DNA from: Bacillus_BD oryzisoli
GTDB taxonomy: Bacteria > Bacillota > Bacilli > Bacillales > Cytobacillaceae
NCBI RefSeq assembly: GCF_036670025.1
Contig: NZ_CP137640.1
Coordinates: 654,001 to 718,000, forward strand
Length of the DNA: 64,000 bases
Reading direction: 5' to 3'
This document shows positions 52,617 through 61,896 of the stretch, piece after piece (the stretch's first letter is position 1; every line of letters begins with the position of its first letter). The position numbers and the translations under genes are program-made. Under the pieces are notes generated by a model. It was not told the origin of the DNA, searched no databases, and saw only the letters and a program-made list of their open reading frames with translations.

Positions 52617-52799
52617 CCTTTTTTATAAATAAATACTTAAGGAGTATTTGTTTTCCATTCTGGCATGAAAGATGTTATGTTTGGATTAAAGAAGCTATGC
52701 TTGTTATTTTAATAGACCTGACCGGAATATTATAGTATTTGTTTCATATGCGTCAGCATACATATTAAGAAAACATATTATATAGAAGGAATGTGTTAT

Positions 52800-55184
52800 A
52801 TGAATGCGGAGCTACTAATAAATCCAGATGCGTGCTATCGTCTGGCTGAGCAGAAGGCTGCTCATTATTTTGAAACACTATCGGCCCAGGTTATGCAGCA
52901 GACCTATGTACCAATCCTGACAAAAGATATACAAGCCTGGAAGCAGAATCATCTTCATCATTACCCAATATTGTCTTTCTTTACACGCGGAAAGGAAAAA
53001 AAAGCTGCACAAGGGTATCAACATTATATTCAATGGTTGAATTACACAGGTAAGCTTGATCATTACTTGGAACGCAGTATTTCTTATATCTATCTAAGGG
53101 ATTTAGGAAAAGATCTACATTCGCCTGATACTAAGAAAAGGGTTCGGGATGTGGTGGAAAGTTTGAGAGACCAGCTGATTGAATCTACGAACAGGGAGGA
53201 TTCTTCGGATACATACAGCATGGCGGGACTTTATCGGAGGGCCCAAAAGGAAGGCGTAGAATCGGCCATGATCTGGCTGGTTAGTAAGCTAAAAACTGTA
53301 TCTGAAAACATACCAAATGGCCTAAATGCAGAACAAGCTCAGCGAAAACTGATCAAGATTATTGCCGGAGTGATCATGCTTGAAATGGAAGAGATGGCGG
53401 ATGGAAGCCGGGTATCTGCTCAAGAACGCACCCAGAGGCTTGATCGTGCCATACGACTCGGCTATTGCTATGGTCTTACCTATCCTTTTATTGATGACCT
53501 GCTCGATGCCAAAATTCTGTCTCCAGAGGAGAAAAGGCGATATTCGGAATTGATTAGGACCACACTGACAACAGGAACCGTACCGCATTTAAGTGATTGG
53601 GACGGAGAAAATGCGGAAAGTATTCGATTTATTCATGCGGAGCTGCGGGAAGCCTTTGAATATATTAAAGCGACACAGAGAGAAGAAACGAAAACACATT
53701 TTTTTGAGCAGGCGTATGTATTCTATCAATCGCAGGAAGAGGACCGTAACAAGGATTTAACCAATCCTAGCTACACGAATAAAGAACTATATTTACCGAT
53801 CATATTAAAAGCATCTTCATCACGATTGATTATCCGTTCTATCATTAGTGCTCCGGAGGATGAAGCCTTTGACAGCCGTACCTTTTATTATGGGATTTAC
53901 AACCAGCTTGCCGATGATTTTACGGATATGTTTGCTGATATGAAGGACGGTGCAGTCACCCCATATACGTATTATCTGAACTATCATGACAAGCGCCCTG
54001 ATTTGATAAACCCCTTCGAATTATATTGGACGGTCATTTTTCATTTGATACATAAAGTCTATCATTCTGATTCCAAGACATGTGAAGTGATATTAGACCG
54101 GGCAATTAACGGTCTGAAACGTTTTAAAGAACGAATGGGAACTGAAAAATATCATGAAATCATGTCATTATTTACTTCGGGAATTCCAAAATTTAATCGT
54201 ATGATTCAAAAAATGGTGCAAAAAGCGGATGATGTGGATTTCTTTGATAAACTGCTTCGGGATCATATGATTTCTCTTCTTAAAAAGGAAAGAGAGGAAC
54301 AGGAAGAATTTTTGGACACGGTTAAAACCGTTCGCAATCAAATTAATAGTTTTCTGCCGATAGTGAATGACGAGCAGTCGGCCCTTTTGGAAGAGAAAAT
54401 TATCGATGCGGCCAATTATAGTCTTTCGGGTGATGGGAAACGGCTGAGGCCGATCATCACATGGATGATGGGGGTTAAGGAGTATGGGTTAAATCAATTG
54501 GATATCGTACCGCTTCTAAAATCATTGGAATATATGCATACGGCTTCCCTGATCTTTGATGATCTTCCCTCCCAGGACAATGCATCGACTCGGAGGGGGC
54601 GGCCGACTCTGCATCAGGTATATAATATGGCGATAGCGGAATTAACCAGTCTCTTTCTAACACAAAAGGCGGTTGAGGAGCAGGCCTCACTTGACCAGTT
54701 TGATGCAAGAACAGTGCTGAAAATGATTCAATATTCAGCGCAAAAGATTGAGGATATGTGTAAGGGGCAGGCGATGGATTTAGATTCCATTGGGAAGTCC
54801 TTGACATTGGAGCAACTGACGATGATGTCTTTTTATAAAACCGGAATCGCATTTGAGGCCTCCCTTATCATGCCCGCGCTGCTAGCTCAGGTAAAGGAGT
54901 TAGAAATAGCAGCCTTAAAAAAGTTTGCTTATCATTCCGGAATTGCCTTTCAGATCAAGGATGATCTGCTCGATGTTGAAGGCGATGAGACCGTATTAGG
55001 AAAACCGGTTGGAAAGGATGCAGAAAATCTCCGCTCTACATTTGTAACAATCCTCGGCATTGAAGAAGCGAGAAAATCAATGTGGGAGCATTATTGTCTT
55101 GCTTCAGAGGCATTGCAGGATGTGTCGTGTAAAACAAGCTTTCTGAAGCATTTGTTAAGTTACATGGTGAACCGAGATCATTAA
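52800..55184 (+). CDS. Large polyprenyl synthetase-family protein with two isoprenoid-synthase-like halves
   Basis: The C-terminal half (from about residue 520) of this 794-residue protein is a trans-isoprenyl diphosphate synthase, with GDGKRLRPIITW, the first Asp-rich motif DDLPSQDNASTRRGRPT and the second QIKDDLLDVEGD. The N-terminal half is also helical and carries FIDDLLD near 236 and NQLADDFTDMFADMKDG near 368, which resemble the same two Asp motifs, so it may be a second class I isoprenoid-synthase or cyclase domain. Normal synthases are about 300 residues. The ATG at 52800 has better spacing from AAGGA than that at 52791. Product unknown. Confidence 0.75.
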   Translation: MNAELLINPDACYRLAEQKAAHYFETLSAQVMQQTYVPILTKDIQAWKQNHLHHYPILSFFTRGKEKKAAQGYQHYIQWLNYTGKLDHYLERSISYIYLRDLGKDLHSPDTKKRVRDVVESLRDQLIESTNREDSSDTYSMAGLYRRAQKEGVESAMIWLVSKLKTVSENIPNGLNAEQAQRKLIKIIAGVIMLEMEEMADGSRVSAQERTQRLDRAIRLGYCYGLTYPFIDDLLDAKILSPEEKRRYSELIRTTLTTGTVPHLSDWDGENAESIRFIHAELREAFEYIKATQREETKTHFFEQAYVFYQSQEEDRNKDLTNPSYTNKELYLPIILKASSSRLIIRSIISAPEDEAFDSRTFYYGIYNQLADDFTDMFADMKDGAVTPYTYYLNYHDKRPDLINPFELYWTVIFHLIHKVYHSDSKTCEVILDRAINGLKRFKERMGTEKYHEIMSLFTSGIPKFNRMIQKMVQKADDVDFFDKLLRDHMISLLKKEREEQEEFLDTVKTVRNQINSFLPIVNDEQSALLEEKIIDAANYSLSGDGKRLRPIITWMMGVKEYGLNQLDIVPLLKSLEYMHTASLIFDDLPSQDNASTRRGRPTLHQVYNMAIAELTSLFLTQKAVEEQASLDQFDARTVLKMIQYSAQKIEDMCKGQAMDLDSIGKSLTLEQLTMMSFYKTGIAFEASLIMPALLAQVKELEIAALKKFAYHSGIAFQIKDDLLDVEGDETVLGKPVGKDAENLRSTFVTILGIEEARKSMWEHYCLASEALQDVSCKTSFLKHLLSYMVNRDH

Positions 55185-55347
55185 AATTAATTTGCTTCAT
55201 TTGAACAATTAGTATTTATTTTTACTATTGTAATAGAATAATCTTTCCAAATATAAACAATGCTATAAGCCAGATTGACAGATATCTAACATTATTCTAA
55301 AATACTTTATATAATCATTTAATTGAATACAGCCTCACTTTTTACAG

Positions 55348-55526
55348 GTGAGGTAGAGGTGCGGGAGTTAACAGTCTGTAGCGGAGTTTGAGGAAACGCT
55401 GAAGCTATGGAGAAGGAACGATCGCCGAAGCTTGTAATATCCTCACTATTACTTGCTGGGTCTGCAGTTAAGAGCTGCAGGACTGTCTCAATAAACTTCC
55501 CGGTTTATTGAGGGGCGCTATCTCAT
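55348..55526 (+). promoter_or_regulatory. Lysine riboswitch (L-box)
   Basis: The conserved blocks are in order: GAGGTAGAGGTGCGGGAG, AACAGTCTGTAG, GATCGCCGAAGC, TTGCTGGGTCTGC, GCAGGACTGTC and GGGGCGCTATCTC. The closing helix GAGGTAG/CTATCTC is clear. A terminator follows, then an amino acid ABC transporter, so the transporter should be lysine-specific and shut off by lysine. 55185-55347 shows nothing else. Confidence 0.93.
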
Positions 55527-55570
55527 TAAGGGAAAGAAGAGGAAATTTAGGCTTGTTGCGTGCAAAGACA

Positions 55571-55598
55571 AGGACCTGGGTTTATCTCAGGTCTTTTT
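55571..55598 (+). terminator. Terminator of the lysine riboswitch
   Basis: GACCTG and CAGGTC form the stem, followed by TTTTTTT. It is the expression platform between the L-box and the transporter operon. Confidence 0.85.
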
Positions 55599-55704
55599 TT
55601 GTTGAAAAAAATGCCTGAATAAACAAAATCCTGTAAGGAATAGCAGGGAAAGAGGAATAATAGATAGAACTACCATTAAAACAAAAAGTAAGGAGAGGAA
55701 TTTT

Positions 55705-56556
55705 ATGAGGAAAAAATTAGCTTTATTTTTAACGCTTACGCTAGCTGCCATTCTGTTTGTTACTGGCTGCGGTAACGGAAGTACTTCTGAAGATTCAAAG
55801 GAAGAAGCAGCCGCAGGCGATGAAGGGACATTCAAAGTCGGTCTTGAAGCAGGGTATGCACCGTTCAACTGGACACAAATGGATGATTCCAACGGAGCTG
55901 TAAAATTGGATGGAAATGCAGAATATGCCGGTGGATATGACGTAGAAATTGCAAAAAAAATTGCTGATGGTCTTGGAAAAGAATTGGTGATTGTCAAAAC
56001 AGAATGGGACGGGCTTGTGCCAGCATTGACTTCAGGAAAAATTGATGCGATTATCGCGGGGATGTCTCCAACTGCAGAGCGTAAAGCCACAATTGATTTC
56101 ACTGATAACTACTATAAATCAGATCTAGTTATGGTTGTCAAAAAAGGCGGCAAGTATGAAAATGCAAAAACCCTTAAAGATTTTAAAGGCGCGAAGGTTA
56201 CAGCACAATTAAATACATTCCACTACTCAGTCATTGACCAAATTGACGGTGTTCAAAAGCAGCCGGCAATGGATAACTTCCCGGCAATGAGGGTTGCCCT
56301 AGAATCAGGGGTTATTGATGGATACGTTTCTGAACGTCCTGAAGCTGTGAGTGCTTCATCTGCAAATGATAAATTTGCTATGGTAGAATTTACGGATGGA
56401 TTTAAGACATCTGATGATGATACGGCTATTGCAGTAGGAATTGCAAAAGACAGTGATTTAACTAAAAAAATTAATGAAATCTTAGCTGGAATATCTGAAG
56501 AAGAACGCCAGCAAATTATGGATGATGCGATAAAGAACCAGCCAGCAGCTAAATAA
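55705..56556 (+). CDS. Amino acid (probably lysine) ABC transporter substrate-binding lipoprotein
   Basis: The 283-residue protein has a lipoprotein signal with lipobox FVTGC at about residue 18-22, a short acidic linker, and a type-3 periplasmic-binding fold: FKVGLEAGYAPFNW near 43, GYDVEIAKKIADGLGKELV near 75, and SGKIDAIIAGMSPTAERKATIDF near 113. AAGGAGAGG precedes the ATG. The lysine riboswitch upstream makes lysine the likely ligand. It heads a three-gene importer operon. Confidence 0.93.
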   Translation: MRKKLALFLTLTLAAILFVTGCGNGSTSEDSKEEAAAGDEGTFKVGLEAGYAPFNWTQMDDSNGAVKLDGNAEYAGGYDVEIAKKIADGLGKELVIVKTEWDGLVPALTSGKIDAIIAGMSPTAERKATIDFTDNYYKSDLVMVVKKGGKYENAKTLKDFKGAKVTAQLNTFHYSVIDQIDGVQKQPAMDNFPAMRVALESGVIDGYVSERPEAVSASSANDKFAMVEFTDGFKTSDDDTAIAVGIAKDSDLTKKINEILAGISEEERQQIMDDAIKNQPAAK

Positions 56557-56623
56557 TCATGATATGGAACCGAGTGCAGCATAACCGCATTCGGTTTCGT
56601 AATTATAGGAGGATAGGAGAAAT

Positions 56624-57406
56624 ATGAGCTTTGAGTGGATAGTCAAAATAATTTCAGAAAACTGGCCAATGTTCATTCGCGGAGCGGGTGTGACGCTGTT
56701 AATCTCTATTATCGGTACGATAGTAGGTTCTTTGATTGGTTTATTAATCGGAATGATACGGACGATACCAATCCCTGAACGGGGACCAAAAAAAATACTC
56801 TTAAAAGTGGTTAATGCAATTCTTTCTATTTATATTGAATTTTTCCGTGGTACACCAATGATCGTACAGGCAATGGTTATTTTCTATGGTTCAGCATTAG
56901 CATTCGGATTTGATATGGACCGGTTATATGCAGCTATTTTTATTGTATCGATTAATACTGGGGCCTACATGTCAGAAATCGTCCGCGGCGGGATTGTATC
57001 AATTGATAAAGGACAATTTGAAGCAGCGCAGGCAATCGGAATGAATCATTTTCAAACGATGTTTAATGTTGTATTGCCACAGGTGATTCGAAATATCTTA
57101 CCGGCAACAGGGAATGAATTTGTTATCAACATTAAAGATACCTCGGTGTTGAACGTGATATCTGTTTCGGAATTATTCTTCCAGACAAAATCCATTGCAG
57201 GTAATAACTTTAGATATTTTGAGTCGTTCTTTGTTGCATGTATTCTATACTTTATTATGACCTTTGGAGTGACAAGAATCTTGCGCTGGGTTGAAAGAAA
57301 GCTGGATGGTCCGGACAACTATATTATGTTGGCGAATCAAATGCAGGTTGAGACACCGGAAGACATTCTACGCCGGGAAAAAAATAATGATGGAAACAGA
57401 GTATAG
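56624..57406 (+). CDS. Amino acid ABC transporter permease
   Basis: The 260-residue inner-membrane protein has about five helices and the HisM/GlnP-type permease signature. RGTPMIVQAMVIFYGS lies near residue 77. The EAA loop is QFEAAQAIGMNHFQTMFNVVLPQ near 128-150, which contacts the ATPase. AGGAGGATAGGAGA precedes the ATG. It lies between the binding protein and ATPase genes; homodimer formation is typical. Confidence 0.93.
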   Translation: MSFEWIVKIISENWPMFIRGAGVTLLISIIGTIVGSLIGLLIGMIRTIPIPERGPKKILLKVVNAILSIYIEFFRGTPMIVQAMVIFYGSALAFGFDMDRLYAAIFIVSINTGAYMSEIVRGGIVSIDKGQFEAAQAIGMNHFQTMFNVVLPQVIRNILPATGNEFVINIKDTSVLNVISVSELFFQTKSIAGNNFRYFESFFVACILYFIMTFGVTRILRWVERKLDGPDNYIMLANQMQVETPEDILRREKNNDGNRV

Positions 57407-57426
57407 TCGAAGGAGGACGAGAAGAC

Positions 57427-58164
57427 GTGGAAAAAGTAATCGATATTCAGCATTTAAGCAAATCCTTCGGAACACATGAAGTATTAAAGGACATTAATTT
57501 TTCCGTAAATAAAGGAGAAGTAGTCTGTATTATCGGCTCCTCTGGATCAGGTAAATCAACTCTTCTTCGTTGTGTAAATCTCCTGGAGAAACCCAGCGGC
57601 GGTCAGATTATATATAATGGAGAAAATATTCTTGATGATAAGCATGATGTATATGAATATCGCAAAAATCTCGGGATGGTATTCCAACAATTTAATTTGT
57701 TTAATAATCATAATGTCTTAAGTAATTGTACGGTTGGGCAAATAAAAGTCTTGAAGCGTTCAAAGCCAGAGGCTGAACAAGTCGCCATGAAATATTTGAA
57801 GGTAGTTGGGATGGATAATTTCATTAATGCCAAGCCAAAGCAGTTATCAGGCGGCCAAAAACAACGTGTGGCCATCGCAAGAGCACTTTCGATGGAACCG
57901 GATGTTATGCTGTTCGATGAACCGACATCTGCGCTTGACCCTGAGATGGTAGGAGAAGTCCTAAAGATAATGAAAGAGCTGGCTGAAACGGGTCTTACGA
58001 TGTTAATCGTTACACATGAGATGGAATTTGCCAGAGAAGTGTCTGACCGGGTTGTATTTATGGATAAGGGTGTTATTGCCGAGGAAGGAAGTCCTGAGCA
58101 AATATTCCATAATCCATCTGAGGAACGGACAAGAGAGTTCTTGAAGCGGACATTAAATAAATAA
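57427..58164 (+). CDS. Amino acid ABC transporter ATP-binding protein
   Basis: The 245-residue ATPase has Walker A GSSGSGKSTLLRC near residue 37, the Q-loop in VFQQFNLFNN near 84, the ABC signature LSGGQKQRVAIARAL near 140, Walker B VMLFDEPTSALDPE near 162 and the H-loop VTHEMEFA near 196. It powers the lysine importer. The start is GTG/GTGGAAAAAG at 57427 with AGGAGGACGAG upstream. A strong terminator follows. Confidence 0.95.
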   Translation: MEKVIDIQHLSKSFGTHEVLKDINFSVNKGEVVCIIGSSGSGKSTLLRCVNLLEKPSGGQIIYNGENILDDKHDVYEYRKNLGMVFQQFNLFNNHNVLSNCTVGQIKVLKRSKPEAEQVAMKYLKVVGMDNFINAKPKQLSGGQKQRVAIARALSMEPDVMLFDEPTSALDPEMVGEVLKIMKELAETGLTMLIVTHEMEFAREVSDRVVFMDKGVIAEEGSPEQIFHNPSEERTREFLKRTLNK

Positions 58165-58167
58165 GCA

Positions 58168-58209
58168 AAAAAGACCAAAGAACTTCCAATCGTTCTTTGG
58201 TCTTTTTTT
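58168..58209. terminator. Bidirectional terminator
   Basis: AAAAAAGACCAAAGAAC and GTTCTTTGGTCTTTTTT form a long stem with T-runs on both strands, ending the ABC operon and the convergent thi operon. Confidence 0.92.
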
Positions 58210-58229
58210 AGTGAAAAAACATATCCTCT

Positions 58230-58814
58230 TCACATGCAAAAGTGTTTTGCCAGTTCAACGGGATGAGGACTTGTCATGGCCTCTGACATGATGCAAAATC
58301 CCTTTGCACCTGTTGCGATAATGTCATTCACATGATGTCTTTTGATCCCTCCAATGGCAAATACAGGGATACCCACCGAATCACATACATCCTTCAGAAA
58401 GGAGAGTCCCCTTGGAGGAACTCCCTTTTTACTATCTGTTGAAAAAATATGACCAGCAATTAAATGGGTAGCCCCTAATGATACAGCCTCTTTTGCTTCC
58501 TCAACTGAATGAACAGAAGCGCCAATCCCGCTAAAGGGCAGTAAGTCGGACTGATATTTTCTCAAAAGATCCATTGATAATTGAATATTGGCAAGTCCCA
58601 TTTTCGCTGCGACAGAAATATTCTGATTGATGAGTAGCGGGACATTGTGGTGATTACAAATGTCATTCACTTGAATGGCTAGAGATTCATATTCATCAAG
58701 TGCCAAGTCTTTTTCTCTAAGCATGATGGCATGCGGCTTTCCTTTAGCTAATTGATTGATTTGGGCTAAAAAGTCATGTTTACATAGTTTCCTATTTGTC
58801 ACATAAATCAGCAT
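58230..58814 (-). CDS. tenI: Thiazole tautomerase TenI
   Basis: This 194-residue TIM-barrel protein resembles TenI/ThiE. TenI aromatises the thiazole made by ThiG. Visible blocks are PHAIMLREKDLALDEYESLA near residue 28, VPLLINQN near 57, GIGASVHSVEEAKEA near 95, ATHLIAGHIFST and GIPVFAIGGI. It lacks an obvious HMP-PP site expected for ThiE, and its position as last gene of the thiazole operon favours TenI. The frame opens far upstream within thiH; ATG 58814 gives the normal N-terminus, with AGGCGGA before it and a short overlap with thiH. Confidence 0.8.
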   Translation of the reverse strand: MLIYVTNRKLCKHDFLAQINQLAKGKPHAIMLREKDLALDEYESLAIQVNDICNHHNVPLLINQNISVAAKMGLANIQLSMDLLRKYQSDLLPFSGIGASVHSVEEAKEAVSLGATHLIAGHIFSTDSKKGVPPRGLSFLKDVCDSVGIPVFAIGGIKRHHVNDIIATGAKGFCIMSEAMTSPHPVELAKHFCM

Positions 58815-58827
58815 CACAGATTTCCGC

Positions 58828-59982
58828 CTAAACTCTAATATAGTCTGTATAGACTGGCTGCAGGCCTTTTTGTACAAGCATGTCGTGAACTTCTTTGACA
58901 CTTCTTTCATCGGAAATTTCAAACTGCTGGTCGCCTTTTTGTTCCTCTTCATGACCACCCACGCCCACATTCACACCCGCTGACATTTTCGTTGCCACCA
59001 TGCCGGCAACATTGTCACGGAATCCGGCCCTTTCGCGGGTGGAAATGGTAATTCCCGCAAATGGCATGAACAAACGGTAAGCCAGCATTACTTGTAAAAG
59101 CTGTTTATCGTGCACATCTTTTGAATTATTATCCGCGTTGTTAATATATGGACGTATCCGCGGCACAGAGAAGCCAATCTCAGCATGCGGATACTTTTGT
59201 TGAATTAATTTTGCATGCAAACCAGCTGCAAAGGCGTCCTTACGAAAATCATCTAATCCAAGCAGCGCACCGAAGGAAACACCGCGCATGCCGCCTAATA
59301 AAGCCCGCTCTTGGGCATAAAAACGGTATGGGAAAATTCGTTTTGATCCCCATAAATGAACTTGTTCATATTTATCGGGATTATAGGTTTCTTGATAAAC
59401 GGACACAAAATCAGCACCGCATTCATGGAGATAGGCGTATTCATCTACGTTTAACGGATAGATTTCAATCCCGACTGTCTTGAAATATTTTGCTGCCAGC
59501 TTAATCGTATTACCGATATATTCAACATCTGATTTATAGCGGGATTCACCTGTAAGAAGTAAAATCTCTTCTAAACCAGTAGCGGCAATTGCTTTTAATT
59601 CATCTTCTGCCTCATTCGGGTTAAGGACGGCACGCTGAATTTTATTGGTTGCTTTGAACCCGCAATAGACACACTCATTTTCACAATAATTCGCAATATA
59701 TAATGGGGTAAAAAGGGTAACGTTATTTCCGAAGTGCTTCTTTGTTTCCGCCATCCCTTTTCGAGCCATCTCTTCTAAATACGGTAAGGCGGCAGGGGAA
59801 AGAATCACTCCATAGTCTTCCAATGATAAATGATCTTTGGCTAGAACTCTCTCAACATCTCGTCCTGTATAAAGACTATAATCATATTGTTCTACCGTTT
59901 TTAATACCTTGTCCATTAAATCAGATTGGATGATTTCCATCCCTTCTTGAAACTGCATATGGTCGACTTTTTTTCTACTCAT
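58828..59982 (-). CDS. thiH: 2-iminoacetate synthase ThiH
   Basis: The 384-residue radical-SAM enzyme cleaves tyrosine to dehydroglycine for thiazole synthesis. The cluster motif CENECVYCGF lies near residue 76, followed by LLLTGESRYKSDVEYI and the C-terminal LFMPFAGITISTRERAGFRDN region. ThiH needs low oxygen; most aerobic bacilli use glycine oxidase ThiO, so its presence suggests anaerobic capacity. GGAGG lies eleven bases before the ATG. It follows thiG closely. Confidence 0.93.
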   Translation of the reverse strand: MSRKKVDHMQFQEGMEIIQSDLMDKVLKTVEQYDYSLYTGRDVERVLAKDHLSLEDYGVILSPAALPYLEEMARKGMAETKKHFGNNVTLFTPLYIANYCENECVYCGFKATNKIQRAVLNPNEAEDELKAIAATGLEEILLLTGESRYKSDVEYIGNTIKLAAKYFKTVGIEIYPLNVDEYAYLHECGADFVSVYQETYNPDKYEQVHLWGSKRIFPYRFYAQERALLGGMRGVSFGALLGLDDFRKDAFAAGLHAKLIQQKYPHAEIGFSVPRIRPYINNADNNSKDVHDKQLLQVMLAYRLFMPFAGITISTRERAGFRDNVAGMVATKMSAGVNVGVGGHEEEQKGDQQFEISDERSVKEVHDMLVQKGLQPVYTDYIRV

Positions 59983-59988
59983 CTCGCA

Positions 59989-60771
59989 TTAATCCTCCAA
60001 AAATCCTGTTAATGGGCTGGATGCTTCTGCTTTAAAATCGAGTACCCTTCCTAAACCGGCTAAATAGGCTTCACGACCTGCTTTTATTGCTTGCTTAAAA
60101 GCACTTGCCATCATGGACACATTGTTTGCTGTTGCAACCGCTGTATTACACATAACGGCAGCGGCCCCCATTTCCATGGCCTCGCATGCTTGAGACGGAC
60201 GGCCGATACCGGCATCTACAATAATAGGTAAGTCGATTTCATCTACTAGGATTTGGATGAATTCTTTCGTACATAGGCCTTTATTGCTTCCAATCGGAGA
60301 ACCTAAAGGCATGACGGCAGCAGCACCGGCATTAACTAAGGCTCTTGCAGTATATAGATCCGGGTACATATAAGGCATGACAATAAATCCTTCCTTAGCC
60401 AGCATTTCAGTTGCTCTAACTGTTTCTTGGTTATCAGGAAGTAAGTATTTTGAATCGGAAATAACCTCTAATTTAATAAAATCCCCACAGCCCAGCTCTC
60501 TTGAAAGACGGGCGATTCTTACTGCTTCCTCTGCTGTTCTAGCACCGGAAGTATTCGGAAGCAGCGTAATATTTTTGGGAATATAGTCAACAATATTTTC
60601 CTCACCGCCAGTATTCGCTCTTCTTAGGGCTAACGTGACAATTTCAGCCTCTCCAAATTCAATAACAGCTTTCATTATATCGAGTGAAAACTTACCTGAC
60701 CCCAAAATAAAACGAGATTGAAACTCGTGTCCGCCAATTGTTAATGTATCTTTTGTTAATGTCTCTTTCAT
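59989..60771 (-). CDS. thiG: Thiazole synthase ThiG
   Basis: The 260-residue TIM-barrel enzyme joins DXP, dehydroglycine and ThiS-thiocarboxylate into the thiazole ring. It shows FQSRFILGSGKF near residue 14, the Schiff-base Lys region FIKLEVISDSKYLLPD near 103, PLGSPIGSNKGL near 164 and DAGIGRPSQACEAMEMGAAAVM near 188. The frame extends to 60846, but ATG 60771 with AGGAGGA upstream gives the correct start. The gene precedes thiH by a few bases. Confidence 0.94.
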   Translation of the reverse strand: MKETLTKDTLTIGGHEFQSRFILGSGKFSLDIMKAVIEFGEAEIVTLALRRANTGGEENIVDYIPKNITLLPNTSGARTAEEAVRIARLSRELGCGDFIKLEVISDSKYLLPDNQETVRATEMLAKEGFIVMPYMYPDLYTARALVNAGAAAVMPLGSPIGSNKGLCTKEFIQILVDEIDLPIIVDAGIGRPSQACEAMEMGAAAVMCNTAVATANNVSMMASAFKQAIKAGREAYLAGLGRVLDFKAEASSPLTGFLED

Positions 60772-60785
60772 ACAGTAAATCCTCC

Positions 60786-61589
60786 TTAGACTTCTTCGTG
60801 TCCTAATAATAATCGTAGAATCATATTTGCTTGATGGCCGGCACAAATTTGTACTCTTGGTGCCATTAAACCACTGCCGACCCTTGCTTCATTTTCTAAA
60901 TCGCCACAAACATATAATTGTTTCATTGGTCTTCTTGTTTGGATTAAATTAGAGCTATCATAGCCTGCCATTCCTGATCCGGAAACAATTTTGCAATTGG
61001 GGAGCTGCTCCAATGCCGTATTTACGAGCATTGCTTTGGCATCTGGTTTGTCAAACGCCTCACAAATAACATCATAGTCTTCAAAGAGTTCCTTCACATT
61101 TTCCTCTGAAATTTTAGCGATTCTTGTCTCTACTGTAATAAATGGATTAATCTCTTCTAATTGCTCTTTGAGAGCGGCTGTCTTTGGCATTCCCAGATGT
61201 CTCACGTAATAGCTTTGCCGGTTAAGATTACTAGGCTCAACAATATCAAAATCAACTAGAAACAGATGACCAACCCCAATTCTCGCCAGCATTGTCGCAA
61301 TATTAGACCCAAGTCCGCCTAAACCTGCGATGGCAACCTTTCCTTTTTTGACTCTTTGATAGACATATGGCGTATGCCTAGCCATCATCATGCTTTCTAA
61401 TTCTTCTTCATCAGGCATGACGCCCTTTCGAATAATAGAAAGAATATCATTTTCAGCTAAGGGCGAATCCTGATTAATTTGAAATCCGTTTAATATGACA
61501 ATATCATCAGTATTTCCGATACTTTTTCTTACTTGAAATGCTGTCTGATAAGCTGTTTCCTGTTCTTTTCCATTGATGATGATTTTCAT
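60786..61589 (-). CDS. thiF: ThiS adenylyltransferase ThiF with ThiS-like N-terminus
   Basis: The 267-residue E1-like enzyme adenylates the C-terminus of ThiS. Its first 58 residues look like a ThiS beta-grasp domain without the terminal GG, ending IIRKGVMPDEEE. The nucleotide motif VAIAGLGGLGSNIA follows near residue 85, with the DFDIVEPSNLNRQ block near 113 and VICEAFDKPDAKAML near 175. This fused form occurs in Clostridia-type thi operons. It abuts thiS and thiG. Confidence 0.9.
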   Translation of the reverse strand: MKIIINGKEQETAYQTAFQVRKSIGNTDDIVILNGFQINQDSPLAENDILSIIRKGVMPDEEELESMMMARHTPYVYQRVKKGKVAIAGLGGLGSNIATMLARIGVGHLFLVDFDIVEPSNLNRQSYYVRHLGMPKTAALKEQLEEINPFITVETRIAKISEENVKELFEDYDVICEAFDKPDAKAMLVNTALEQLPNCKIVSGSGMAGYDSSNLIQTRRPMKQLYVCGDLENEARVGSGLMAPRVQICAGHQANMILRLLLGHEEV

Positions 61590-61594
61590 GTTGA

Positions 61595-61789
61595 TCAGCC
61601 CCCTCCAACAAATCTAACAATTTCTAAAGTATCTTCTTCTTTAAGAATGACATTCTTATATTCTGCCTTAGGAACAATATTTCCATTGCATTCAACGGCA
61701 ATCTTTGTTAAATCAAAGTTTCTTAATGTTAAATAATCATATAAAGTTTGATCCTTTTCTAATGTTTCTATAGCCCCATTTACCTTCAT
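61595..61789 (-). CDS. thiS: Sulfur carrier protein ThiS
   Basis: The 64-residue ubiquitin-like protein ends in VGGG, giving the Gly-Gly tail that is adenylated and thiolated to donate sulfur to the thiazole. Conserved YDYLTLRNFD and AVECNGNIVPKAEY match the family. The frame opens at 61816, but ATG 61789 (MKVNGAIETL) gives the usual size, with GGAAGTGG upstream. It is first in the operon, behind an attenuator-like hairpin. Confidence 0.92.
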   Translation of the reverse strand: MKVNGAIETLEKDQTLYDYLTLRNFDLTKIAVECNGNIVPKAEYKNVILKEEDTLEIVRFVGGG

Positions 61790-61815
61790 TTTTTCCACTT
61801 CCTTTCCAATTTTCA

Positions 61816-61873
61816 CAAAAAAAGCACAAAACGAGTTAACACCCTTTCGGTGGTGTTCCCCATTTTGTGCTTT
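61816..61873 (-). terminator. Attenuator-like terminator ahead of thiS
   Basis: On the minus strand, AAAGCACAAAA pairs with TTTTGTGCTTT, with an inner AACACC/GGTGTT stem and an ACCGAAAG loop, followed by seven T. It lies between the promoter and thiS, so it must be conditionally read through. No TPP aptamer sequence was found here or upstream. Confidence 0.75.
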
Positions 61874-61896
61874 GCTTTATTTGATTAGTTGACTAA

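Noticed and set aside
58815..58970. N-terminal extension of TenI
   Set aside because: It only overlaps thiH in another frame; the family N-terminus starts at 58814.
61816..61873. TPP riboswitch upstream of thiS
   Set aside because: The expected CTGAGA and ACCTGATCTGGATAATGCC-like blocks are absent; only a terminator-like hairpin is present.
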